Assembly (NCBI GenBank): GCA_951217055.1
Contig: OX578277.1
Location: forward strand, 111,108,514-111,172,513
Source: Gerris lacustris
Lineage: Eukaryota > Arthropoda > Insecta > Hemiptera > Gerridae
DNA: 64,000 nucleotides
Direction: 5' to 3'
The notes below the pieces were generated by a model. The model made no database searches and had not been told where the DNA came from. It saw only the letters and a list, made by a program, of their open reading frames with translations. Shown here in pieces: positions 26,901 through 31,025 of the stretch. Each line of letters begins with the position of its first letter. Position 1 is the first letter of the stretch. The translations under genes and the position numbers were made by a program.

Positions 26901-29667
26901 TATCACTACAATTTACAACATCAGTATAAACTATTAACTTTTAATTGTCACTTTTAAACATCATGCAGCAAGTCGGCATGATGCCGTGGTGTGCAGCAAC
27001 TCGGCATGATGCCGTGGTGTGCAGCAACTCGGCATGATGCCGTGGTGTGCAGCAACTCGGCATGATGCCGTGGTGCCCCAGAGGGGTTTGGAGGTTACAA
27101 AATAATTCACATAAATGTGTAATATATTGTTGTAAATTACAATGTACATTTTTTAATATAATTTATTTAATTTTTTAACACAATAATTATAATACGCGCG
27201 TGAGCGTTGACCTAAAATTTGACATTGAAACTTTTTACTTCTCGAAATAAAATTATTAACTTCAGATAAAAAAAAAAAAAAAAAAATGGAGAAAAGATTG
27301 ATAATCATTAGAATTAAGTATAGATTAATAATTATTTACATTGTTGGTTTACTGTGTTTGTAACACATATATTTATTTCTCTTGTCCATTTATTTCTTTA
27401 ATATTATTTATTTTGTAATTATCTTTAGTTGCTTGTATTTGCTGCTTGAAGGTTTACTTAATAACCAGACATTCAGGTACACATTTTTCATTCGATCCCA
27501 TTCCTTTCTGTTTAGAGTTACCCTCGGTTAAGTCTCTCCACCGCAGCATTTTCTCATCTCTTCATCCCACCTGATCCAAGGTCGGCATCTTCTTCTCTTT
27601 CTATCTCTAGGATACCACTGGAAGTCCACCTCTCATCCTTAACTCTGTTTTCTCATCTCTTCTTCCCACCTGATCCTAGGTCGGCCTCTTCTTCTCTTTC
27701 TATCTCTAGGATACCACTGGAAGTCAACCTCTCGTCCTTAACTCAGTTTTCTCATATCTTCATCCCACCTGATCCTAGGTCGGCCTCTTCTTCTCTTTCT
27801 ATCTCTAGGATACCACTGGAAGTCAACCTCTCGTCCTTAACTCAGTTTTCTCATATCTTCATCCCACCTGATCCTAGGTCGGCCTCTTCTTCTCTTTCTA
27901 TCTCTAGGATACCACTGGAAGTCAACCTCTCGTCCTTAACTCTGTTTTCTCATCTCTTCATCCCACCTGATCCCAGGTCGGCCTCTTCTTCTCTTTCTAT
28001 CTCTAGGATACTACTGGAAGTCCACCTCTCATCCTTAACTCTGTTTTCTCATATCTTCATCCCACCTGATCCTAGGTCGGCCTCTTCTTCTCTTTCTATC
28101 TCTAGGATACCACTGGAAGTCAACCTCTCGTCCTTAACTCTGTTTTCTCATCTCTTCATCCCACCTGATCCCAGGTCGGCCTCTTCTTCTCTTTCTATCT
28201 CTAGGATACTACTGGAAGTCCACCTCTCATCCTTAACTCTGGCAATGTGTCCTGCCCATGTCCATTTTCTTTCTAGCATCGCTTTACCTATGTCCAATAA
28301 TCTAGTTTCTTTTCTTAGCTACTCATTGCTTTTCTTGTCCTTCCAGGTAATAGTGCAGGAGATAGCGTGCAAAAAAGTATCTGACTAACATCAGGCTAGA
28401 ATTTTGTATACAAGTCAATCTTTTGCTGCCTTTTAGGAATATGTGGTCTGCTAAGTTCGTCTGTGGGACATAGCTTGGCTATAGGTTTTTGAAAAAAACA
28501 AACCTGTGGACAGCGGCCATGTCTCACCAATTATGGTGGACAATGAGATTTTCATGATCCTGATTACAGAATTAGTTAGTAGACTAAAAATCAAGTCGAT
28601 GTTATTTTTACACTTGATAGGTTAGTTATTCAAATATTACTAAAAATCAACGTGGTCACCTGTCAAGGGACAAACTAACATCAACTTGATTAACCACCTC
28701 TAACCACCTCTTGCACGCTATCTCCTGGACTATAATCCCCATCATGGTGCGTTCCATTCTTCTTTGTGTGGTTCTCATTTAGTTAATTATACCTTTAGGT
28801 AAGGGATGTATCTACTCCGTATATGAAACTGGTTGCACTCATTTTTGCCACAACTTTATTTTTAACTCAATTGGCATTTCTGATTTGAATAAAGTTGTGA
28901 ACTTATTGTACAAGCTCCAGCCTAAAGCGATCCTTCACCTCACTTCGTTTTCTTCGTTGATTCTTATGGACGGACTATTCTAAGTAAATATATTCTTCTA
29001 CTGTGTCTATGTCTGTATTATTAACTTTTATTACTTGTGGTTCCACATTTACAAACGTAGTGTGAGGGGACTTTAACACTGCGTGCGAGACCGAGCGAGG
29101 CTAATTTCGCTTGAGAGACAAACACATGTATCAGCATGGGGCGATTCACATTAAACGCCCAGCGAGACAGAGCCGACCTGGGCGAGTTGTATCAAAAGTT
29201 ATTGCAAGTTATGCTTTTTCGGCAGCTGAAAACTCATTGTAAACGGTTGTACGTGGACTGAGATAATCTGCCGAGTTTATCTAAATGTAGATAAACTAAT
29301 CCATATGTATAAATACATCCTGAGGCGAAGCCTCAGGAACCAACTTCATCGCTCAGGGTGTAATCACTTACTTTACTCCCTTGGTGCGTAAATAATAACT
29401 ATTTTCCAAAACCCAAAAATACGAAAATGTTGCCATTTGAATACTTTTGCCTTTAGCATGGCACTCACTGTACATGATCCAAGCCAGATCTAGTTTTATG
29501 TGCCCACTCATTTCTTCTGTTACTTGGGATGTTTCAGGTACAACCATGTTCTTCAAGCTCTCGATGAAAAGGAATATGACACTAGAGCCGCTCTGCTGAA
29601 CATTCCTCAGGAACTGATTGAGGAGAAAAACTATATTTATTCTATCATTAGAAGAAACAAACGATAG
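1271..29667 (+). CDS. SLC6-family (neurotransmitter:sodium symporter-like) transporter, divergent; 3' nine exons
   Basis: Nine exons (1271-1421, 3406-3546, 11710-11938, 17696-17811, 18389-18520, 22215-22412, 24139-24291, 26564-26703, 29538-29667) join in phase through GT-AG introns to about 462 residues plus a stop. They cover TM4, TM5, TM6-7, TM8, TM9, TM10, TM11-12 and the tail of the SLC6 fold. Landmarks are a VW opening TM6, a TM8 block ending YPAATHKMP, and the TM10 exon with [10 protein letters not shown] and [10 protein letters not shown], which correspond to the family's FYG..RFCDD and P..FWK.CW. The C-terminal WGDPDPKER matches the family's WGP.P..R. TM1-TM3 are not in the window. 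SLC6 proteins are plasma-membrane 12-TM symporters of amino acids and amines driven by Na+ and Cl-. Here the ion-site residues of TM6, TM7 and TM8 look replaced, so substrate and ion coupling cannot be inferred. It could also be a degenerate paralogue. Confidence 0.85.
1430..1884. other. Intron with acidic tail of a Gypsy polyprotein on the minus strand
   Basis: After the stop at 1885 of the minus-strand integrase fragment, the same frame runs on through an acidic stretch (about 1870-1745, [13 protein letters not shown]). A premature stop may therefore separate the polyprotein from its tail. Nothing else is recognisable; no LTR end was identified. Confidence 0.4.
1885..2695 (-). pseudogene. 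Ty3/Gypsy integrase core and C-terminal fragment
   Basis: The reading frame encodes DHLGP at its start, [13 protein letters not shown], then [11 protein letters not shown] and [15 protein letters not shown], which are the second Asp and the Glu regions of the DDE integrase core. A tail follows with [10 protein letters not shown] and KYLGPYEI, typical of Gypsy integrase C-termini. Integrase inserts the element cDNA into the genome. Protease, RT and RNase H are missing upstream of about 2695, so this is a truncated 3' pol fragment in the first intron, opposite in strand to the host gene. Confidence 0.85.
2850..2879. repeat. Perfect 13-bp inverted repeat, 4-base loop
   Basis: TTATATAAAACCA (2850-2862) and its reverse complement (2867-2879) are separated by TACT. 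The hairpin lies in the same intron, just downstream of a CCAGGTAAG string. Confidence 0.8.
3406..3546 (+). CDS. SLC6-like exon, TM5
   Basis: Acceptor TCTGCAG to 3405, donor GTATTG from 3547, 47 codons in phase 0. It encodes [19 protein letters not shown], then [14 protein letters not shown] and GWRYRSYK. This matches the SLC6 segment from TM5 through extracellular loop 3 up to the VW that starts TM6, which opens the next exon. Confidence 0.8.
3700..5463 (-). pseudogene. Degenerate Ty3/Gypsy pol (RT end, RNase H, integrase)
   Basis: Reading on the minus strand from 5463 down, the order is the RT/RNase H junction (5172-5372, [20 protein letters not shown]), RNase H with TDHQPLKWL near 5100, an integrase zinc-binding region (4595-4804, [12 protein letters not shown]), the integrase core (4035-4577, [41 protein letters not shown]), and a C-terminal piece (3710-3961). 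Frameshifts and stops separate the pieces. The pol reading continues past the LINE insertion at 5476-7004 into about 7017-7060, so the LINE landed inside this Gypsy copy. Confidence 0.85.
5476..7004 (+). mobile_element. 5'-truncated non-LTR retrotransposon (LINE) with RT domain, broken
   Basis: The fragment is flanked by a perfect 12-bp duplication GAACAAGTTTGT (5464-5475 and 7005-7016). It encodes part of an RT fused to a C-terminal region: [20 protein letters not shown] (5566-6105), [18 protein letters not shown], the catalytic YADD at 6207-6218, then [12 protein letters not shown] and [14 protein letters not shown] (6531-6737), and a terminal [12 protein letters not shown] region near 6833. 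A frameshift near 6090-6180 and a TGA near 6438 break it. No endonuclease domain remains. The insertion interrupts the minus-strand Gypsy pol. Confidence 0.88.
7060..7420. other. Intronic stretch with a possible hAT-type end
   Basis: CAGTGTTTCCCAAAC at about 7073 resembles a hAT terminus, but no matching right end or 8-bp duplication was found. Nothing else is recognisable. Confidence 0.25.
7421..7883 (-). pseudogene. Gypsy integrase C-terminal fragment framed by a perfect 71-bp inverted repeat
   Basis: The minus strand at 7812-7445 encodes the end of a Ty3/Gypsy integrase ([39 protein letters not shown]). Its last part, through the stop codon and the bases after it (7421-7491), is repeated as a perfect reverse complement at 7813-7883. 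The structure is a foldback around a coding fragment; such a copy is expected from replication template switching, or from a sequencing or assembly foldback. Confidence 0.85.
7885..8368. other. Intron sequence, no feature seen
   Basis: AT-rich sequence without recognisable coding, terminal repeats or tandem structure. The short ORF at 8100-8357 has no family features. Confidence 0.4.
8373..9175. mobile_element. Non-autonomous piggyBac-type element with TTAA duplication
   Basis: CCCTAGAAC at 8373 and GTTCTAGGG ending at 9175 are inverted termini of the piggyBac type, and each is flanked by TTAA (8369-8372 and 9176-9179), the family's obligatory target. Subterminal regions carry GGGGTCCCATAGACCCC (about 8540) and GGGGTCTCTCTGACCCC (about 9117). 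The 803-bp interior encodes no transposase, so it would depend on one supplied in trans. Confidence 0.85.
9176..9631. other. Intron sequence, no feature seen
   Basis: Non-coding AT-rich sequence; no terminal repeats or family motifs recognised. Confidence 0.35.
9632..9680. repeat. (TA)n microsatellite
   Basis: About 24 uninterrupted TA dinucleotides. Confidence 0.95.
9681..10440. other. Intron with probable interspersed repeat
   Basis: The string GACAGACGGACGGACAGACATAC near 9870, followed by GGGTCCTTGGTTTTGCCAAC, looks like the 3' part of a dispersed non-coding repeat. No coding sequence was seen. Confidence 0.3.
10465..10662. repeat. Tandem repeat, about 35-bp unit, 5-6 copies
   Basis: The unit contains GTCACTATGACGTGAGCCG followed by TACAGTACAGGGATAC. 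The last copy runs directly into the 3' end of the Penelope-like fragment on the minus strand. Confidence 0.9.
10649..11500 (-). pseudogene. Penelope-like element reverse transcriptase fragment
   Basis: The minus strand encodes [14 protein letters not shown] (about 11480), [15 protein letters not shown] (the RT block A, normally S.DV.SLFTN.P), then [24 protein letters not shown] (normally Q..G.PMGSP), YIDNLFV in place of the YIDD catalytic box, and a downstream thumb region with [13 protein letters not shown] and AISLID. This order is specific to Penelope-like elements. The GIY-YIG endonuclease expected next is absent: the fragment stops at the tandem repeat near 10655. At least one frameshift and the Asp-to-Asn change make it inactive. 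Confidence 0.8.
11710..11938 (+). CDS. SLC6-like exon, TM6 and TM7
   Basis: Acceptor TTTTCAG to 11709; the donor GTAATT begins at 11939. The 76 codons plus one base join in phase with the TM8 exon at 17696. The exon encodes [20 protein letters not shown], a loop with [13 protein letters not shown], then TM7 ([20 protein letters not shown]). It aligns without gaps to TM6-TM7 of SLC6 transporters, but the conserved Ser-containing unwound segment of TM6 reads KFNYP here and the TM7 Asn of the chloride site aligns with His. An earlier GTGAGC at 11802 could be read as a donor, but only the longer exon supplies TM7. Confidence 0.82.
12160..13230. repeat. Dispersed repeat family 1, copy 1
   Basis: The sequence from ACTAGTGATGCGGTGCATAA (12160) through the GCCGCCATCTTGAAAATATT blocks (to about 13230) recurs in the same orientation at 25264-26450 with moderate divergence. 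Inside, a period of about 60 bp repeats TAATCTTTATTTAAT and GCAGGCTCGCTACGCTCGCC: three units here, five in the other copy. No coding potential is shared. Confidence 0.85.
13370..13530. repeat. Dispersed repeat family 2, partial copy
   Basis: Contains GGTTCTATCACTGAAGCGAG and AATGCAATAAATATT, a diverged version of the repeat at 13680-13955. A further short copy lies at 17560-17615 in the opposite orientation. Confidence 0.6.
13680..13955. repeat. Dispersed repeat family 2, copy facing 17287-17555
   Basis: The segment is repeated as its reverse complement at 17287-17555 with about 95% identity (shared landmarks GACAGACAAGTTAC, GCTAGACATCGCGTGGCTC, GACAGCTCATAATGATAA). The arms are 3.3 kb apart. 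The right arm begins directly after a poly-G run. Confidence 0.85.
14040..14430. repeat. Tandem repeat of 115-140-bp units, about three copies
   Basis: Repeated landmarks are CCAGAGAAGTTGACCAAAAT (14077, 14217, 14333) and AGTCAGATAGACAAA. The short ORFs on both strands across it follow the repetition, not a gene. Confidence 0.75.
14431..17255. other. Long intronic stretch without an identifiable gene
   Basis: I see no coding exon, terminal repeat pair or known element domain. The minus-strand ORF at 14954-15331 has no recognisable motif. Small poly-A or poly-T runs occur near 16049 and 16090. Confidence 0.4.
17262..17290. repeat. Poly-G run followed by C-rich tract
   Basis: About 19-20 consecutive G residues, then ATCCCCCCCA, directly at the edge of the inverted family 2 repeat. 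Confidence 0.9.
17287..17555. repeat. Dispersed repeat family 2, inverted copy
   Basis: Reverse complement of 13680-13955, with a few substitutions and short indels. Confidence 0.85.
17696..17811 (+). CDS. SLC6-like exon, TM8
   Basis: Acceptor ATTTCAG to 17695, donor GTAAGT from 17812. Two bases complete the codon begun at 11938, then 38 codons follow: [16 protein letters not shown] and [20 protein letters not shown]. It matches GLAF..YPEAL..MP and the TM8 helix of SLC6. The Asp-Ser pair that helps form the second sodium site at the end of TM8 aligns with Leu and Lys here. Confidence 0.85.
17850..17936. repeat. (TA)n microsatellite
   Basis: About 43 TA dinucleotides with one break near 17920. 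Confidence 0.95.
18389..18520 (+). CDS. SLC6-like exon, TM9
   Basis: Acceptor GATTTCAG to 18388, donor GTAAGT from 18521, 44 codons in phase 0. It encodes [20 protein letters not shown], then [20 protein letters not shown]. This matches the SLC6 loop that ends in D.FP, its basic stretch, and TM9. Confidence 0.85.
18622..18854. repeat. 101-bp minisatellite, left block (about two copies)
   Basis: The unit holds GACTAACCCCGTGTCATCTA, TTGTATTAGCTCTTTGGAAG, GGAATGGAGTCCTTTATAAG and ACAGCTGACGGAGTGATA. The array continues at 20440-20772 and 21353-21440 and is split by two insertions. Confidence 0.9.
18855..20432 (+). mobile_element. LINE of the Jockey/CR1 group, 5'-truncated, with long open RT frame
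   Basis: A single 432-codon frame (18869-20167) starts in the RT domain ([19 protein letters not shown]) and continues through [49 protein letters not shown], the catalytic FADD (residue about 167) and thumb motifs including [16 protein letters not shown] non-coding 3' tail ends in AAATAAATAAATAAAT near 20430. RT copies the element RNA into the target. The endonuclease is missing through 5' truncation. The uninterrupted frame suggests recent arrival. It lies in the 101-bp minisatellite; the repeat phase jumps by about 26 bp across it, so no clean target duplication was found. Confidence 0.85.
20440..20772. repeat. 101-bp minisatellite, middle block (about three copies)
   Basis: Copies are spaced exactly 101 bp apart (ACAGCTGA at 20471, 20572 and 20673). 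Confidence 0.95.
20773..21352. mobile_element. Dispersed non-coding element inserted in the minisatellite
   Basis: It begins with CTAGCTGAATACCCGTGCTT and CGCTACGGGG and ends with a TCAGTCAGTCAGTCAATCAG region and TTATATTATAGATA. The 101-bp repeat resumes directly after it. A poly-C run lies near 20982. It looks like a SINE-like or otherwise non-autonomous element; the class is uncertain and no protein domain was seen. Confidence 0.5.
21353..21440. repeat. 101-bp minisatellite, right block
   Basis: One further partial copy (ACAGCTGACGGAGTGATA to CTCTTTGGAAG). Confidence 0.85.
21679..22252. repeat. Direct duplication of an intron end, splice acceptor and start of the TM10 exon
   Basis: The block 21679-21875 recurs at 22067-22252: TCTGCATAATACTCTTGTTA, CACTTTCCATAAGGGTGACT, then the acceptor TTTGTTGTGCAG and the first codons of the TM10 exon. 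The left copy is a decoy. Its exon-like part ends in a 24-bp palindrome (21852-21875 with 21884-21907) and then runs into about six copies of a 29-bp unit (TTGTTTGGACTTCTGCAGCT) to 22070. Splicing to the decoy would read an open frame to a stop near 22091 without TM10. Confidence 0.88.
22215..22412 (+). CDS. SLC6-like exon, TM10
   Basis: Acceptor TTGTGCAG to 22214, donor GTATGT from 22413, 66 codons in phase 0. [12 protein letters not shown] is followed by the helix [20 protein letters not shown], then [20 protein letters not shown]. This is the most family-like part of the protein: SLC6 has a helix ending FYG..RFCDD, a short loop, P..FWK.CW, and the start of TM11. Confidence 0.92.
22445..22625. 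repeat. GC-rich island with imperfect inverted ends
   Basis: CTGCGTTCACACCGGCCGC (about 22449) and GCGCGTTTGGTGTGGACGC (about 22597) are imperfect inverted repeats, and CACACCGGCCGC/GCGGCCGGTGTG also pair internally. It is probably a short MITE inserted next to the TM10 donor; no target duplication was established. Confidence 0.4.
22899..22925. repeat. Poly-T run
   Basis: About 26 T residues. It may be the tail of a minus-strand retroelement, but no coding sequence is attached. Confidence 0.8.
23631..23708. repeat. Palindrome, 28-bp arms
   Basis: TTTTTCTTTGCCGCGGCAAT... (23631-23658) pairs with 23681-23708, with two mismatches and a 22-base loop. Confidence 0.85.
24139..24291 (+). CDS. SLC6-like exon, TM11 to TM12
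   Basis: Acceptor CTTTTTCAG to 24138, donor GTAATT from 24292, 51 codons in phase 0. [20 protein letters not shown] is followed by the helix [20 protein letters not shown] and EVIRYVLNR. In the family the corresponding parts are the end of TM11, a loop, and TM12 followed by a basic cytoplasmic turn. Confidence 0.82.
24490..25120. repeat. 123-bp tandem repeat, five copies
   Basis: Units at 24500, 24623, 24746, 24869 and 24992 contain CTGTATTGCTACGAGTACAA, GTCGCACTTGAACAAAACC and CCGTAATGCACTGGTGTGTT. Because 123 is divisible by three and the unit lacks stops in one minus-strand frame, a 216-codon ORF of 41-residue repeats appears. I treat it as a satellite product, not a gene. Confidence 0.95.
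25264..26450. repeat. Dispersed repeat family 1, copy 2
   Basis: Direct copy of 12160-13230 (starting ACTAGTGATGCGGTGCATAA) with five internal GCAGGCTCGC units instead of three. It lies just before the C-terminal WGDP exon. Confidence 0.85.
26564..26703 (+). CDS. SLC6-like exon, C-terminal cytoplasmic region
   Basis: Acceptor GTGTTTCAG to 26563, donor GTAAAT from 26704, 46 codons plus two bases. [20 protein letters not shown] is followed by a basic tail ([16 protein letters not shown]). The WG.P.P..R signature follows TM12 in SLC6 proteins. Without splicing, a TAA would follow at 26705. The donor and the matching phase of 29538 support splicing. A second AG at 26584 is also in frame and would shorten the exon by seven codons. 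Confidence 0.85.
26962..27074. repeat. 28-bp tandem repeat, four copies
   Basis: Unit GCAGCAACTCGGCATGATGC plus CGTGGTGT. Confidence 0.95.
27530..28335 (-). repeat. 99-bp tandem amplification of a LINE C-terminal coding segment
   Basis: About seven copies of a unit containing CACCTGATCCTAGGTCGGCC and CCACTGGAAGTCCACCTCTC. On the minus strand the unit reads as the end of a LINE polyprotein ([20 protein letters not shown]). The adjoining unique sequence at 28245-28300 continues the same protein upstream ([15 protein letters not shown]). A 33-codon piece of a retrotransposon has thus become a minisatellite. Confidence 0.8.
28356..28727. mobile_element. Short element with 17-bp inverted termini inside a LINE fragment
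   Basis: CAGGAGATAGCGTGCAA at the left end and its exact reverse complement (TTGCACGCTATCTCCTG) near 28711-28727. Flanking sequence on both sides reads like LINE coding sequence on the minus strand. No clear target duplication and no ORF. Confidence 0.6.
28728..29269. other. Intron, LINE remnant then no feature
   Basis: The first bases still read like the LINE fragment on the minus strand. From about 28800 nothing further is recognisable. Confidence 0.35.
29538..29667 (+). CDS. SLC6-like last exon and stop
   Basis: Acceptor GTTTCAG to 29537. The first G completes the codon split after 26703; 42 codons then run to TAG at 29665-29667. It encodes [20 protein letters not shown] and a basic end, RRNKR. 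There is no family signature in this tail, but the splice phase, the intact acceptor and a silent-only diverged second copy at 61921-62050 support it. Confidence 0.75.
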
Positions 29668-29795
29668 ATTTATTTTTTTTTTATCTTTTAATGGAACACT
29701 GATATTTATGTATGTTCTTCTTCATATTACTGTATATAATATAAAGTGGTATATTAAAAAGTAGTATTATATTATGTGAATTTATGTATTATTTA

Positions 29796-29801
29796 AATAA
29801 A
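29796..29801 (+). promoter_or_regulatory. Polyadenylation signal AATAAA
   Basis: AATAAA lies 129 bases after the TAG of the last SLC6 exon, followed by a T-rich stretch. The inverted copy has the same signal at 61787-61792. Confidence 0.6.
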
Positions 29802-30295
29802 GTTTTTGTTGAGTTATTATTATTAATAATTTATTTTATTCCAGCAGCTCCAATATACACTGTAAATAAATCAAAAATGTTACAAACTATAGTTTGTGAT
29901 ACCTCAACGTAGTAATTTGGATCATATGTTTCTTGATTTATATATTAAGGTACTGAGGGGCTCTGCCACCTACTACTCGCTTCGCTCGTCAACCCCCGGC
30001 CGCTGCCTTGATCCTTGACAACGTGGAGGCACTATGGAGTGAAGCATTAAAATTGATCTCATGATTCTTTTCAATGAGGACTACAACACACGTGCTGTAA
30101 AATATCACCTTAGTTGTACAAATCTTTATTTATTTAAACTTTCATAACTTTTTACAATTTGATATAATGCTATAACCGAATCACAAAAAATGTAACTGCC
30201 CGTCTATAGAAAGAACTGATAGTATAAAATACATTGGCGTAACTAGACCAAAGACTAAACTGAAAACAACATATAAACACACTTACCAAGATTTT

Positions 30296-30934
30296 TTTTT
30301 TTTTTTTTTTTTTTTTGGTTTTATTTGAATACTGCAACTACAATACATAATTGCTATAAGCAATAAATATCTAAGAATATTTGGCTTGAAGGAACATGAT
30401 GTAAGAAACTATCCAGTGATAGCACTTACTGACTGACAGATTTTATTGATATAAACGAAGTGAATATAATATAAACTAAATAAATAAAATATATTTCAGT
30501 TATCTAAGAGGTCTCGCGGCCACTGCCTCTTCAGGCGTCTAGTCGGATTGTCAGGAATTGACCGGGAAAACAGACTGTGGACTAGTGGATTAGAATGGTC
30601 GCAAAGGGAATCGTGGAAGGATTTGTATCTGGATATGGCTAATTCTCGGACAAAGGGTACTTTGAGGTCATTATGAAGGATAAAATTGTATACAAAGAAG
30701 GGAGCGTCAGCTATTTTTCTTAGGATTTTGGATTGGAGAGATTGGATGCGATAGGAATTGGAAGGCTTGGTGCAACCCCAGAGTTCTATGCCATATGTCC
30801 ATGTGGGCTCAATTATTGTGTTATAAATAAGTACTTTGTTCTGCATGCTGAGTTTAGATGTGTTGTGTAAGAGTCTGTGTAAGAGTTTATAGCGTGTACT
30901 GCATGTTTGACGTATATGTTTAGTGTGATGGTTT
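30296..30934 (-). pseudogene. Jockey-type LINE 3' end with poly-A tail
   Basis: The minus strand encodes the region after the RT catalytic core: KLSMQNKVLIYNTIIEPTWT, YGIELWGCTKPSNSYRIQSL, RKIADAPFF and a terminal RRLKRQWPRDLLDN, characteristic of Jockey elements. An untranslated tail ends in a poly-A tract (poly-T on the + strand at 30293-30316). The 5' part is missing; the reading stops at element A's LTR. Confidence 0.85.
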
Positions 30935-31025
30935 TGTGTCTTCAACAATTTTATTTCATACACTGACAAATATACAACAAATAAAACAAAGCAAGTCACA
31001 TAAAAAATACGTCGCCTTAGCGATA
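30935..31025 (-). repeat. Element A 3' LTR, 91 bp
   Basis: Matches 46074-46173 apart from a 9-bp length difference and a few substitutions (it ends CGATA where the other ends CGACA). Read on the minus strand the other LTR is TGTCGCTAAGG...GAAGACACA. A purine-rich tract (AGGGCGGAGT on the minus strand) precedes it, as expected for a polypurine tract. Confidence 0.75.

Larger units (their letters stand above)
29270..30934. repeat. Left arm of a 1.65-kb inverted duplication
   Basis: This segment holds the last SLC6 intron end, the last exon, its polyadenylation region and a Jockey 3' fragment. It recurs as its reverse complement at 60655-62299 with a few per cent divergence and small indels. 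The arms are 29.7 kb apart. The outer boundary lies at TCTACATTTAGA; the inner boundary coincides with the end of element A's LTR at 30935. Confidence 0.9.

Noticed and set aside
29270..30934. LINE 3' transduction as the origin of the duplicated SLC6 exon
   Set aside because: The second copy extends past the LINE poly-A into the exon but has no new poly-A or target duplication at its far end (62299), so a segmental inverted duplication fits better.
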